Shown here piece after piece: positions 41,078 to 50,923 of a stretch of DNA of 64,000 bases. The translations under genes were made by a program, and so were the position numbers. The stretch is from CAZMGB01 sp964565775 (GTDB lineage: Bacteria > Chloroflexota > Dehalococcoidia > DSTF01 > JALHUB01). Each line of letters opens with the position of its first letter. The stretch's first letter is position 1. Location of the stretch: assembly GCA_964565775.1 (NCBI GenBank), contig CAZMGB010000014.1, positions 32,139 to 96,138 of the forward strand, read 5' to 3'. Under the pieces are notes generated by a model. It had not been told where the DNA came from, ran no database searches, and saw nothing but the letters and a program-made list of their open reading frames with translations.

Positions 41078-42733
41078 CTAGGATAGGTAGCTTCGGTAGT
41101 GGGAGAGGTCGAGCTCGATCTGGTCGGGAATGTCCCTCGACACGCGGCTAAGGATGTCGAGGGTGAGGTCAACGGCCTCCTTCGTGTCCCGCACTGCCGG
41201 GTCTGCCTTGAGGACGGTGTTCACTTCCAGACAGGCGGCGGAGCGGTAGAGCTCTCGAAAGAGGGTGAACTCCTCGATCAGGCTGTCGGGGGCATCCGGC
41301 GCCTGCATGACGTCGTTGAGAAGCCGCTCTTCCCATCCTGCGCCGCTGCTGACGCGGCTTCGGGCCGCGTCGATGAAGCGGCGCTCTTCTTTGTCGTCCA
41401 CCGCCCGGTAGGCGTTGTAAGCTGTCTCATAGATGTCCTGAGGCGTCTTGCCGATGAGGAGGGCCGCGATGAACTGGGCCTCCTTCAGGCGCCGCAGGAC
41501 CAGCGTGTCATCAACGTCGCGGCGGAGCAGGAAGACGCTGGATAGCTGCATTGGAGCCAGGGGGCTGCCGTAGACTCGCTTTTCCCCGAAGATGGCATGC
41601 GGATCGATCATCGCGCGCGTGTTGGGGAAGGCCACGAGGCAGACGAGGTCGCGCTTCGACCTTTCGGGCGAGCCCGGCCGGAGGTGGTCGAGCTCCCTGG
41701 CCGCTCGCTTCAGGTAGCTCTGATTCTGGTCGATGAAGGCCTGGCTCACGTCCGGGCAGTTCTCCAGCTTCGAGCGCATCAGCTCCGGCGCGACACGGGG
41801 AAAGCTCTCCGCCAGGCTGGTTCTGAGATAGAAGCGCTTCTCAGAGGTGTAGGCGTGGGCCGTGAGGGGTATCTCCGGATCGATCTCCGTCGCCGGGCAA
41901 GTCAGGGCGTCATTGTCGAGGGTCAATCCCTCGATTCTGTCGTTGGGGCCGGCGCGATGCGCGGCCAGCCAGGGCAGGATGCGGTAGCCGCGGAGCGTGC
42001 GGCCGTCGGCCAGGTGAAGGCTCACCGGCGCCAGCCGCGTGCCGTCCTTCAGGGCAACCGCGTAGCGAACGTAGACCCAGTCGTCGGAGTGGAAGATGGA
42101 GCCGGGGATGCTCATGAGGCCGTAGGAGGCGGTGGACTTGCCCGTGCCCGTTGGAGCGATGAAGAGAACGCCGTTTCCGCCGGCGCTGACCGCCGCCCCG
42201 TGGATGGAGTGGATGCCGTACTGGTCCGCCAGGATGCGACCGACGGCGCCGAGGACCCAGCTCTTGAGCTGGCCGTAGTACGACGTGTTGAAGAAGAGAA
42301 TAGTGTTGCGCTGGCGGCTGTAGTAGGCCGCCTCCTCCTCGTCGGGGACGTTGCCGAGGGCATAGACGAGCACCTGTGGCTCCTCCGAGACATCGCGGCC
42401 GCTGGCCTCGCGCCACTCCTCGACGCTGTACCAGTTGTCGAGCCAGAAGTCGTACAGATGGGGCATGTTGGTGATGGCGCGAACGCGGATGTTGTGGATC
42501 ACCACGTCGTGGACCCACGGCTCCTGCCTTGCGGCGAACGCCTCGGTGCGGCGGATAAGGGCGTCGCGCGCCTGGGGGTCCCTGTCCAGCGTCTTGTCGT
42601 GAACGGCCGTGCGGCTCTTCGTGCGCGTGACTACGTTGGTGGTGCCGATCGCCAGCCCCCTCCACTCGCTGCTGGAGGGCGATGGCGGCGGCGTCCAGAA
42701 GTAGTCGGGTTCCTTGGGGTCTCGTGATGTCAT
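41078..42733 (-). CDS. HPr kinase/PEP carboxykinase-like P-loop protein
   Basis: 551 residues, soluble. At about residues 190-240 are SIHGAAVSAGGNGVLFIAP, TGTGKSTASYGL (Walker A) and FHSDDWVYVRY, an arrangement seen in HprK/P and PEP carboxykinase-type kinases, where the DD binds metal. The rest, including LTAHAYTSEKRFYLRTS and a C-terminal helical region, is unrecognised. HPr itself and other PTS genes are not seen here, so the substrate is unknown. It stands alone, with a perfect palindrome in its upstream region. Confidence 0.65.
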   Translation of the reverse strand: MTSRDPKEPDYFWTPPPSPSSSEWRGLAIGTTNVVTRTKSRTAVHDKTLDRDPQARDALIRRTEAFAARQEPWVHDVVIHNIRVRAITNMPHLYDFWLDNWYSVEEWREASGRDVSEEPQVLVYALGNVPDEEEAAYYSRQRNTILFFNTSYYGQLKSWVLGAVGRILADQYGIHSIHGAAVSAGGNGVLFIAPTGTGKSTASYGLMSIPGSIFHSDDWVYVRYAVALKDGTRLAPVSLHLADGRTLRGYRILPWLAAHRAGPNDRIEGLTLDNDALTCPATEIDPEIPLTAHAYTSEKRFYLRTSLAESFPRVAPELMRSKLENCPDVSQAFIDQNQSYLKRAARELDHLRPGSPERSKRDLVCLVAFPNTRAMIDPHAIFGEKRVYGSPLAPMQLSSVFLLRRDVDDTLVLRRLKEAQFIAALLIGKTPQDIYETAYNAYRAVDDKEERRFIDAARSRVSSGAGWEERLLNDVMQAPDAPDSLIEEFTLFRELYRSAACLEVNTVLKADPAVRDTKEAVDLTLDILSRVSRDIPDQIELDLSHYRSYLS

Positions 42734-42791
42734 GCGGCCTGGGGTCCTCCGAGTCCGATCCGACGGTGCTGTCTCTTCTATATTTACTATA

Positions 42792-42813
42792 GCATTTGAC
42801 TATAGTCAAATGC
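42792..42813. promoter_or_regulatory. Perfect 22-bp palindrome, operator-like
   Basis: The centre TTGACTATAGTCAA is extended on both sides by GCA/TGC to a perfect 22-bp dyad. It lies about 60 bp before the HprK-like start, overlaps TTGACT -35-like hexamers on both strands, and is set in AT-rich DNA, so it is a likely repressor site. Confidence 0.6.
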
Positions 42814-42908
42814 CAGGGTGCGCTCACGTCGCAGGGTCGGAGTGATAGCGGCGTGCTGGGAGCAGCCGCTGGCAGATGCAGGAGGGGCCACTTCGCGGGG
42901 CGCTGGCG

Positions 42909-43841
42909 CTAGCGGCTTCCCCTGAGGCGGGGGTCGAGGACATCGCGGAGGGCATCGCCGAAGACGTTGAAGCTGAAGACGGCGAGAGCGATGGCCAGGC
43001 CCGGCCAGATGGCGAGGCCCGGCGAGCTCACCATGTACTCCCGCCCTTCCATGCTTAGCATCCGGCCCCACGTGGGAGTGGGCGGGTTCACGCCAAAGCC
43101 GAGGAAGCTGAGCGAAGCCTCGATGAGGATGACCGCCCCGATCTGGATAGAAGCATTCACGATGATTATTGCGAAGACGTTGGGGAAGACGTAGGTGGTT
43201 AGGATACGGAGGTCCCGGGCACCGAGTGCTCTAGCCGCCTCGAAGTACTGATTGCTCTTGATGCTGATAACGGCGCTTCGTATCACCCGCGATGCCCCCG
43301 GCGCTATGAGGATGCCCAGCCCCATCATGATCTCCATTCTGCCCTGGCCGAACACGGAGATGAGGAAGATGAGCAGGATGAGGCCGGGAAAGGCCATCGC
43401 TATATCGACGAGCCGCTGGAGGAGAGTGTCGATCTTGCCCCCGTAGTAGCCGCTGAGGATACCGATCACTGTGGAAACCACGGCGGCGATCGCGATCGCC
43501 CCAAAGCCGATGATCATGGAGGTGCGGGCACCGTAGATGATGCGGCTGAGGATGTCACGTCCGAGATGATCGGTGCCCAGGGGGTGAGCCAGGGACATGC
43601 CCTGGAGGCGGTCCGACAGCACCTGATGGTCGTAGAAGTCAGGGGCGATGCCGGGAAATATCCACACGGGGCCGGCGAAGACACCCATGAGTATCATCGC
43701 CACGCACACCAGGCCGCCGAAGGCGCCCAGCGGCTTCCGGCGCGTGAACGTCCAGAGCCCGCGGAGGACCGCGACGAACGTCGCCACGGGACGCCGTTCG
43801 GGCGCATATTCGATCGCTTCCAGCTCGCCTATCGAGGCCAA
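42909..43841 (-). CDS. Peptide/nickel ABC transporter permease, DppC type (system 2)
   Basis: 310 residues. WTFTRRKPLGAFGGLVCVAM is the first helix, GTDHLGRDILSRIIYGARTS the DppC signature, and EAARALGARDLRILTTYVFP the EAA loop that contacts the ATPase. Starts at TTG behind GGAGGAG. Last gene of system 2. Confidence 0.92.
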   Translation of the reverse strand: MASIGELEAIEYAPERRPVATFVAVLRGLWTFTRRKPLGAFGGLVCVAMILMGVFAGPVWIFPGIAPDFYDHQVLSDRLQGMSLAHPLGTDHLGRDILSRIIYGARTSMIIGFGAIAIAAVVSTVIGILSGYYGGKIDTLLQRLVDIAMAFPGLILLIFLISVFGQGRMEIMMGLGILIAPGASRVIRSAVISIKSNQYFEAARALGARDLRILTTYVFPNVFAIIIVNASIQIGAVILIEASLSFLGFGVNPPTPTWGRMLSMEGREYMVSSPGLAIWPGLAIALAVFSFNVFGDALRDVLDPRLRGSR

Positions 43842-43883
43842 CTACCCACGCTCCTCCTACAGGGCGATCGCAATGAGGCCCCC

Positions 43884-44834
43884 TCAGCCGTAGCGCACCC
43901 GCGGGTCCAGGTAAGAGTAGGTGATATCTACCACCAGGTTCGAGATTATGACGACGCCGGCGACCAGCAAGTTCACTCCCTGGATGACCGGGTAGTCGTA
44001 GCGCGCTGTGGACTGCACCAGGTAGCGGCCCACGCCGGGGATAGAGAAGATCGTCTCCAGGATCACGGTGCCGCCAACCAGAATCGGGACCTGCAGCCCT
44101 ATCATCGTGACGATGGGCATGAAGGCGTTCTTGAGGGCGTGGCGTGTGATGACGGTCCTCTCTTTCAGCCCCTTCGCCCAGGCGGTACGGATGTAGTCCT
44201 GCCGCAGCACCTCCAGCATCTGGGTTCTCGTGAGGCGCATTACGCCGCCGGAGAGCCCCAGACCGAGGAGGACGGCCGGGATGGCCATTATCCCCAGGTT
44301 GCGCGCGGGACTGGTCAGTAGGCTGCTATAGGTGAGGGGAGGTGCCCAATGGTACCAGCGCGCCGCGAGCGTAATGATCAGTATCGCCAGCCAGAAGCCG
44401 GGAATGGCCAGCAGCGCGATGGCCGTGCCGCGGAAGACATAGTCGGTGATCGTGTCCTGGCGGATGGCGGAGATGACGCCCACGGGGACGGCAACAATTA
44501 GGGAGACGAGCAAGCCCAAGCCGCCCAGCTCGAGGGTGACGGGCAGGCGGGATTTCAGCTCTTCCAGCACCGGTCGCTCGCTGAGGAGAGACTTCCCCAG
44601 ATCGCCGTGGAGGACATCGCCGAGCCACTGGAAATACTGGCGGGGGATTGACTGGTTCAGGCCGTACTGTTCTCGCAGCGTCTCCTTCAGTTCCGGGTTG
44701 AACGCGCCGAACTCCCCTGTCATCACGTCGATTACGTTGCCCGGCTGAAGCCGGACGAGTCCGAATACGACGATAGTCACTCCGATGATCGTGGGGATGA
44801 GGAGAAGGACGCGACGGACAAAGTATGCCTGCAT
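43884..44834 (-). CDS. Peptide/nickel ABC transporter permease, DppB type (system 2)
   Basis: 316 residues. RRVLLLIPTIIGVTIVVFGL opens the protein; LREQYGLNQSIPRQYFQWL and GDLGKSL are DppB signatures; YIRTAWAKGLKERTVITRHA is the EAA loop. Six helices. It lies 42 bp upstream of the DppC gene. Confidence 0.92.
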   Translation of the reverse strand: MQAYFVRRVLLLIPTIIGVTIVVFGLVRLQPGNVIDVMTGEFGAFNPELKETLREQYGLNQSIPRQYFQWLGDVLHGDLGKSLLSERPVLEELKSRLPVTLELGGLGLLVSLIVAVPVGVISAIRQDTITDYVFRGTAIALLAIPGFWLAILIITLAARWYHWAPPLTYSSLLTSPARNLGIMAIPAVLLGLGLSGGVMRLTRTQMLEVLRQDYIRTAWAKGLKERTVITRHALKNAFMPIVTMIGLQVPILVGGTVILETIFSIPGVGRYLVQSTARYDYPVIQGVNLLVAGVVIISNLVVDITYSYLDPRVRYG

Positions 44835-44906
44835 GCTGGTGTGTCAGTGAGAGTCTATTGTGGCGGCGGCGCCCCGGAGGCGGGGGCGCCGCCAGCAGCG
44901 CTCTTC

Positions 44907-46757
44907 CTATGCCTTACGCCCGGGGGCGTCTTCACTCAGCCACAGGTAGGGAGTGGTCTCGCTCCACACCGCGAAGCTGGCGCCGGTAAAGACACCCACG
45001 TTCCTGTCCCAGCGCTGATAGGAGCCGTAGGTGGAGGAGCCGCCTACGGTCGCCGGCACGTAGTACATGCGGTCGGACACGTAGCGCTGGATGTCGTAGA
45101 TGATGGCCCGCCGCGCATCCTCGTCCGCCTCAATGCGCTGGTTCTCGATCATCTGCGTCAGTTGCGGGTCATCCCAGCCGGTGTGGTTCCTGGCCCCCTG
45201 CGGGTTGTACATGTGCCAGAGGTATTCATCGACCTCGCTGAATATCGTCTCCAGGGCGAAGACGATGCCGCTCACCTCCTTGCCGGGGAAGACGGTGGTG
45301 ATGTACTCGCCGTAGGCGTCGGCGATCACGTTCGGCCTGATGCCCGCGTCCCGCAGCATCGCCGGAGTTGCCTCGGCCGCCGTCTCGAAGTCTCCGCCGT
45401 AGATCGCGGTGGCGAAATGGAAGTCCGCGTCCAGTCCGTCGGGGAAGCCCGCTGCGGAGAGGAGAGCCTTGGCCTGGGCCGGGTCGTAGTCGTACCACTG
45501 GCCGGCGGTGCTCATGTCATGGCTCTTGGGGTCCAGCCACCAGTTGGTCAGGCCTGCGGGGACGATGTTGTGCCAGGCCTCCACAGGCTCGTAGCCGGCG
45601 TTGCGCAGGGTGGATATGTTGTAGACCACCTCCAGAAGGGCATCGCGGTCGAGGGCCATGGAGACTGCCCTTCGCACCCGCTCGTCCTTGAAGGGGTTGG
45701 GCTCCGCCTGGCCGAAGAAGATGAAGTTGAGCAAGTTTGCGAGCGCCCCGCGGGTGATCTGGACGCCCGAGACTGTGTTCGCGATCTCCAGGACATCCTT
45801 CGGCTGCGTGGGGATGTAGTCGAGGTTGCTGGCCTGGAACTGCGCCTTCTGGGTGGCATACTCGGGGACGATGTTCAGTGTGAAGCCGTCCATGTAAGGC
45901 ACTTGTATCCCGTCCCGGGAAACGAAGTAGTCCGGGTTCTTGATCCAGTCCGCCTTCTTCGAAGGCTCGTAGCGATCGAGGATCCAGGGACCCGTGCCGA
46001 TGACTCCAGAATCCTTGGCGGGGTCGATGTCACCGTTGACGGCCTCCTGGGACAGGATCCACAGGTAGGAGGCAGAGGAGACCGTGTTGAGGAACCAGGG
46101 GTAGGGGACCTTCAGATTGAAGACGACGGTGCTGTCGTCGGGCGCCTCCACGCTGTCGACGATCTCCTGGAGCACTATCGCGTAGCGGGCGGGCTGGGGC
46201 TGGGGTCCGCTCCCCTCGATGAAGCGCTTGTAGGTAGCGACGACGTCCCCGGCTACTAGGGCGCGGCCGTTGAGGGGCGGCTTGTTCTGCCACTTGACGT
46301 CGGGCCTCAGCTTGAATGTCCACGTGAGGTGGTCCGGCGTCTCCTCGTAGCTTTCAGCCACGTCCGGCGTCGGCAGGTAGCTCGTGGGCGAGATGCCGGG
46401 ACCGGTCTGGAACTTGTAGAGACGGCTGTAGGCGCCGCCCGACACGAAGTAGTCGGTGGTCCAGCTCAGGTTCCTCTGAGGGTCAAGGCTCAGGGGGTCG
46501 GACGTCCAGGCATAGCGGGCGAAGCCGCCGGTCGTGGGCGGCGTCTGCTCCTGGGGGTTTATGACTTCCTGTGGCCCGCCCTGCCGCGCCTCGGGGGTTA
46601 CCGTTGCTCCTCCGCCCCCTTCCTCTTTTCCTCCCCCGCAACCGATGACAGTCGCGCCCGCCAACCCTACTCCTCCCAGGGCGGCGGCCTGTAGCGCCCT
46701 GCGCCTCGAAATTCTCTCCCTGAGGATCCTGCGCCAGTAGTCAGTTTCCGGGCTCAT
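44907..46757 (-). CDS. Peptide ABC transporter substrate-binding lipoprotein, family 5 (system 2)
   Basis: About 616 residues. ATG 46757 behind GGAGGTG starts an export signal with a twin-arginine-like RISRRRALQAAA and a lipobox VIGC. The SBP_bac_5 body has LDPQRNLSW, LTWTFKLRPDVKW, the domain-hinge VIGTGPWILDRYEP and VRRAVSMALDRDALL. Residues RRR...CGGGKEEGGGG mark a lipidated, Gly-rich linker. Likely binds peptides or nickel chelates. Confidence 0.92.
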   Translation of the reverse strand: MSPETDYWRRILRERISRRRALQAAALGGVGLAGATVIGCGGGKEEGGGGATVTPEARQGGPQEVINPQEQTPPTTGGFARYAWTSDPLSLDPQRNLSWTTDYFVSGGAYSRLYKFQTGPGISPTSYLPTPDVAESYEETPDHLTWTFKLRPDVKWQNKPPLNGRALVAGDVVATYKRFIEGSGPQPQPARYAIVLQEIVDSVEAPDDSTVVFNLKVPYPWFLNTVSSASYLWILSQEAVNGDIDPAKDSGVIGTGPWILDRYEPSKKADWIKNPDYFVSRDGIQVPYMDGFTLNIVPEYATQKAQFQASNLDYIPTQPKDVLEIANTVSGVQITRGALANLLNFIFFGQAEPNPFKDERVRRAVSMALDRDALLEVVYNISTLRNAGYEPVEAWHNIVPAGLTNWWLDPKSHDMSTAGQWYDYDPAQAKALLSAAGFPDGLDADFHFATAIYGGDFETAAEATPAMLRDAGIRPNVIADAYGEYITTVFPGKEVSGIVFALETIFSEVDEYLWHMYNPQGARNHTGWDDPQLTQMIENQRIEADEDARRAIIYDIQRYVSDRMYYVPATVGGSSTYGSYQRWDRNVGVFTGASFAVWSETTPYLWLSEDAPGRKA

Positions 46758-46998
46758 TGAGCACCTCCTCGCTCCCTCAAGATATGCCAAAGAGAACATA
46801 CCTATGAGGATATTATCCACCGTCTGTCAAGGCCCGTCACTGACCTACGGACACTCCCCCTTGGATATAACGAGCGCCGACAGCAAGGTGGATGGATCAT
46901 GGGGGCGTCGTGGCCTCAACCGAACGGCTCAGACCGGCTCGCCCAGCAGTGAGCGAATGAAGGAGCGGGGGGAAGAAGAGCTACGCGACGCGGTGCCG

Positions 46999-47931
46999 CT
47001 AGCGGCTTCCCCTGAGGCGGGGGTCAATGACATCGCGGAGGGCGTCGCCCAGCATGTTGAAGCCGTAGACGGACAGGGCGATGGCTAGCCCCGGCCAGAT
47101 CGCTATCCAGGGGTCCGCTCTCATGAACAGGATGCCCTTGTAGCTCAGCATCTGGCCCCATGACGGGAAGGGTGGGGGTACGCCCCATCCGAGGAAGCTG
47201 ATCGACGACTCAGCGAGGATGGCTGCACCGAGCTGCACTGTCGCCAGGATTATGATGACGGCGAATACGTTGGGGAGTATGTGTTGGACAAGGATCCGTG
47301 CATCGCTCGCGCCCATGCATCGCGCCGCCTCGACATACTGGTTGTTCTTCACCGATATGGCGGCACCGCGAATCACTCTAGACGAGCCCGCCGCCATGAT
47401 GATGCCCAGCACCACTATGATAGCGATGACTCTGTTCCAGAAGACGCCGCTGCGGGAGAAGGTGGACACGATGGTGATGAGCAAGACCAGGGCCGGGAAG
47501 GACATCCAGATGTCCACCAGCCGTTGGAACATGGTGTCGAAGCGCCCGCCGTAGTAGCCGGAGATAACGCCTATGATGGCTGCAACGATGCCAGAGATAG
47601 CTACCGCCGAGAACCCCACCACGACGGACACCCGGGCTCCGTAGATGACGCGGCTGAGCATGTCCCGGCCCAGGTCATCAGTGCCGAAGGGATGTTCGAG
47701 CGAGGGGCCCTGCATGGTCTCGGTCCAGGATTGGTCGTCGTACCAGTAGGGGGCTATCCACTGGGCGGTGAGCGCCACAACGAGCATGACAACCACGATG
47801 AAGCCCCCGAACGCGCCCAGCGGCTTCCGGCGCGTGAACCACCACAGGGCGCCGAGCACTCGAAAGAACGGCTTTCGCGCGGGCTTGAGCGCTAGAGCCT
47901 CCTCGATATCCGCGTGGCCGATGGACGCCAT
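46999..47931 (-). CDS. Peptide/nickel ABC transporter permease, DppC type (system 1)
   Basis: 310 residues, homologous to the system 2 DppC: WWFTRRKPLGAFGGFIVVVM, GTDDLGRDMLSRVIYGARVS, EAARCMGASDARILVQHILP (EAA loop) and the same ending GDALRDVIDPRLRGSR. The downstream 45 bases are also nearly identical in both copies, supporting a segmental duplication. Confidence 0.92.
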   Translation of the reverse strand: MASIGHADIEEALALKPARKPFFRVLGALWWFTRRKPLGAFGGFIVVVMLVVALTAQWIAPYWYDDQSWTETMQGPSLEHPFGTDDLGRDMLSRVIYGARVSVVVGFSAVAISGIVAAIIGVISGYYGGRFDTMFQRLVDIWMSFPALVLLITIVSTFSRSGVFWNRVIAIIVVLGIIMAAGSSRVIRGAAISVKNNQYVEAARCMGASDARILVQHILPNVFAVIIILATVQLGAAILAESSISFLGWGVPPPFPSWGQMLSYKGILFMRADPWIAIWPGLAIALSVYGFNMLGDALRDVIDPRLRGSR

Positions 47932-47956
47932 GTTCGGAGGCTCCTAGTGGATGTTG

Positions 47957-48907
47957 CTATGCATATCGAATCCGCGGGTCTAGATAGGCGTACGTTATGT
48001 CCACGGCCAGATTCGTCAGTACTACCACCAGGGCGACGATCAGGTTTATCGCCTGCACCACCGGGTAGTCCAACGAGCCGATGGAAAACAGCAAGTAGCG
48101 TCCCACGCCGGGGATGCCAAAGATGCTCTCCAGGATGACGGTGCCCCCCACCAGGATCGGTATCTGGAGGCCGACAATCGTCACGACGGGAATGAAGGCG
48201 TTCTTGATGGCGTGTCTCGTCACCACGGTACGCTCCCGCAACCCCTTGGACCAGGCGGTGCGCACGTAGTCCTGGCGCAGCACCTCCAGCATCTGGGCCC
48301 TGGTCATGCGCATCACTGTGCCCGATAACAGCATGCCTAGGATGGCGGCCGGTATGATGAGCATGTACAGGTTCTGCCAGGGGTCTACCCACAGATCCTT
48401 GTACTGTAGGGGCGGCGCCCACCCCCACCACTTGCTGGGCAGCACCATGACCATAGTCCCCATCCAGAAGGAGGGGATGGAAAGGAAAGCTATGGCTCCG
48501 CTACGAGCGACGTAGTCGAGAATGGTGTCCTGCCGTATGGCCGCATAGACTCCTATGGGCAAAGAGACACAGAGGGAGAGGACAAGGGCGAGGGCGCCCA
48601 GCTCCAGGGTGACGGGCAGACGGTTCTTCAGTTCGGTCGCCACGGGGACCTTGGTCTGGAGCGAGTTCCCGAGGTCTCCTCTGAAGATCTCCGACATCCA
48701 GACGAAGTACTGCTGGACAACAGGTCTATCCAGCCCCAGCTCCTTTCTCACCTCCTGGCGCTGCTCCTCGGACAGCACTGCTGTCTCGCCGGAGATCTGC
48801 TGGACGACGTCGCCGGGCATGAGGCGGATGAGGAGGAAGACGAGAATCGTCACGCCGATTATGGTCGGCACGAGGAGGAGCAGGCGTCGGATGATGTACT
48901 TACCCAA
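47957..48907 (-). CDS. Peptide/nickel ABC transporter permease, DppB type (system 1)
   Basis: About 316 residues. RRLLLLVPTIIGVTILVFLL, LGLDRPVVQQYFVWM, GDLGNSL and YVRTAWSKGLRERTVVTRHA follow the DppB pattern. The frame is open to TTG 48922, but GGAG lies six bases before TTG 48907, which I prefer; neither start is strong. It precedes the DppC gene by 25 bp. Confidence 0.9.
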   Translation of the reverse strand: MGKYIIRRLLLLVPTIIGVTILVFLLIRLMPGDVVQQISGETAVLSEEQRQEVRKELGLDRPVVQQYFVWMSEIFRGDLGNSLQTKVPVATELKNRLPVTLELGALALVLSLCVSLPIGVYAAIRQDTILDYVARSGAIAFLSIPSFWMGTMVMVLPSKWWGWAPPLQYKDLWVDPWQNLYMLIIPAAILGMLLSGTVMRMTRAQMLEVLRQDYVRTAWSKGLRERTVVTRHAIKNAFIPVVTIVGLQIPILVGGTVILESIFGIPGVGRYLLFSIGSLDYPVVQAINLIVALVVVLTNLAVDITYAYLDPRIRYA

Positions 48908-49002
48908 GTCGCGCTCCGTCAAGAAGCAGGGGTAGTCGCCACGTGGCAGCTACCCCCGTCGACTGTGCATTCGTGAATCATCCGCTCGCCGGAGCGCGCT
49001 GG

Positions 49003-50805
49003 CTACGGGTTCTGGTGCTCCGGGTTGAGCCATCCCCACATCGACGACTCGGTACCGAGGCCGTAACCACCCGAAGGGCCCGTCGAGTTCATGGTGGGGC
49101 TCCCAAAGGGGTGGCTAAGACCGTAGTCGATAGCGTTGATGCCCGGGACGTAATACATCTGGTCGGAGATGTAGCGCTGAATATCGAGCAGCTTCGTGCG
49201 CAGCGTCTCGATGTCCGGCTCGCGAGTCGCGTCCTCGATATCCGCGATGAGCTGCTCGTCGCGCACCTTCGACATGTTGCGGCCGCCGCCCTCGCCGAAA
49301 GGCAGGAAGCTGTTGGACAGATAGTTCAGGGCGTCGGTGAAGACCGATAACAGACCCCAGGCCATGCCGTCGAAGTTGCCCTGAGAATAGGTTTGGGGCA
49401 TGTATTGCCCAATGTAGTCCTCAGGGACCAGGGTCACGTTGATGCCAATGTCCTTGAGGAGAGTGGGCAGCGCTTCAGCGACTACCGGGTAGTAGGGGAT
49501 GATGTTTGTATAGACGGTGCTGCTGTAGTGGAGGCGCACATCCAGGCCGTCGCCGTAACCGGCGGCCTCCATGAGCTTCTTGGCCTCGGCTACGTCGTAC
49601 TTGTACCACTTGGCCGGGTCGCCCATCTCCGGGCTCTTGGGGTCCAGCCACCATTGCTTGCCCAGGCCGGCCGGGACGATGTTGCACCATTCGCCGCCCG
49701 TATCATCGATGGGTGCTCTTACCAGGGCCAGAAGACCGTCGCGGTCAATGCACATCGACACGGCGCGGCGCACGCGGACGTCGTTGAAGGGCGCCTCGTC
49801 CTTGACGTAGCTGCTGTCCTGGAAATAGATGAAGCTGGTGAGGTTCCGAAGCTGGCGGTTTATGTTGACGTCGGGGACCGCGGACAGCACTTCGGGCACG
49901 AGCTTGGGCTGGCAAGTGAACCCATAAATGTTGCTGGCGATGAACTGGCTGACGACTGCGTTGGGGTCGGGGATGACGATGAGGCGGAGAACGTCGAGAT
50001 GGGGGAGGCGATTCCCAAACTCGTCGTACTCGAAGTAGTCCGGGTTCTTCAGGAACTCGAAGTCTACCGATCGCTTGTAGTGTCCGAACAGGAAGGGGCC
50101 TGACCCCACCGCACGCTTCTCCGCGTCGCCGTCAGCTTCTATCAGCTCGTGCGGGAGTATCCACAGGTCCTGGAAGGAAGCGACTCTCGTCAAGAAGAGG
50201 GGGAACGGATACTTCAGCTTGAACGTGACCGTCAGGTCATCGGGCCCGGCCGCGACGCTGTCTACCATGGCCATGTTGACCGCCTGGGGTGACAGCTCCT
50301 GGTAGCGGTTGTACGAGTACACCACGTCGTCGGCCACTACCTGCCGGCCAAAGGTGGGGTCGACGTTGTGCCACTTCGCCTCCGGGTTCAGTGTGAAGAT
50401 GTATGTTTGGGGATCCGGGTTCTCCACCTGCTGCGCCAGCTCGGGCACCGCCTCGAACCAGCGCTCCTGGGGAAGCTCGCCGAAGACGGAGGCGTAGCGC
50501 ATCAGGCGGCTGTAGATCCAGGAGGCGAACACGTGGGTGAGGAAGGCGATGGGCTTGTGGGGGTCCATGTTGTAGAGGTCAGCCATGGTTCCCACATACG
50601 TGCCTCCCGGCGTGGGTCTCAGCTCCTCAGGCCCGGCCGTAGGTGTCGTCGGTTGCTCGGCTACCTCTTCCTCCCCTCCCTTGCAGCCGATGGCGGCGAG
50701 GCCCGCGATGCCAGCGCCGCCGATGGCAGCGGCCTGAAGGGCCCTCCGGCGTGATATCCGCTTGATGAGGAATTGGCTCCAGTAGCCGTCCCTTCTAGCC
50801 ATCAT
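49003..50805 (-). CDS. Peptide ABC transporter substrate-binding lipoprotein, family 5 (system 1)
   Basis: 600 residues. RISRRRALQAAAIGGAGIAG then LAAIGC gives a twin-arginine-like signal and a lipobox. The mature part has YNMDPHKP, QTYIFTLNPEAKWHNVD, VRRAVSMCIDRDGLL and the hinge AVGSGPFLFG. AGGAGGGATGTCAC precedes two possible Met starts. First gene of system 1 (SBP, DppB, DppC). Confidence 0.92.
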   Translation of the reverse strand: MMARRDGYWSQFLIKRISRRRALQAAAIGGAGIAGLAAIGCKGGEEEVAEQPTTPTAGPEELRPTPGGTYVGTMADLYNMDPHKPIAFLTHVFASWIYSRLMRYASVFGELPQERWFEAVPELAQQVENPDPQTYIFTLNPEAKWHNVDPTFGRQVVADDVVYSYNRYQELSPQAVNMAMVDSVAAGPDDLTVTFKLKYPFPLFLTRVASFQDLWILPHELIEADGDAEKRAVGSGPFLFGHYKRSVDFEFLKNPDYFEYDEFGNRLPHLDVLRLIVIPDPNAVVSQFIASNIYGFTCQPKLVPEVLSAVPDVNINRQLRNLTSFIYFQDSSYVKDEAPFNDVRVRRAVSMCIDRDGLLALVRAPIDDTGGEWCNIVPAGLGKQWWLDPKSPEMGDPAKWYKYDVAEAKKLMEAAGYGDGLDVRLHYSSTVYTNIIPYYPVVAEALPTLLKDIGINVTLVPEDYIGQYMPQTYSQGNFDGMAWGLLSVFTDALNYLSNSFLPFGEGGGRNMSKVRDEQLIADIEDATREPDIETLRTKLLDIQRYISDQMYYVPGINAIDYGLSHPFGSPTMNSTGPSGGYGLGTESSMWGWLNPEHQNP

Positions 50806-50890
50806 GTGACATCCCTCCTGCCGTCTTTCGGCCTGAGACTACCGGCAACCCCGGTTGCCCGCATCACACTGTGGGTCGCAATCCTCGCCT

Positions 50891-50923
50891 AGAGTACAAT
50901 GTCGCGGATAAGAGTACAACGTC
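50891..50923. promoter_or_regulatory. Direct repeats AGAGTACAAYGTC 20 bp apart
   Basis: AGAGTACAATGTC (50891-50903) and AGAGTACAACGTC (50911-50923) are spaced two helical turns apart, about 90 bp upstream of the peptide-binding protein gene. The pattern suits tandem binding of a regulator. Confidence 0.4.
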
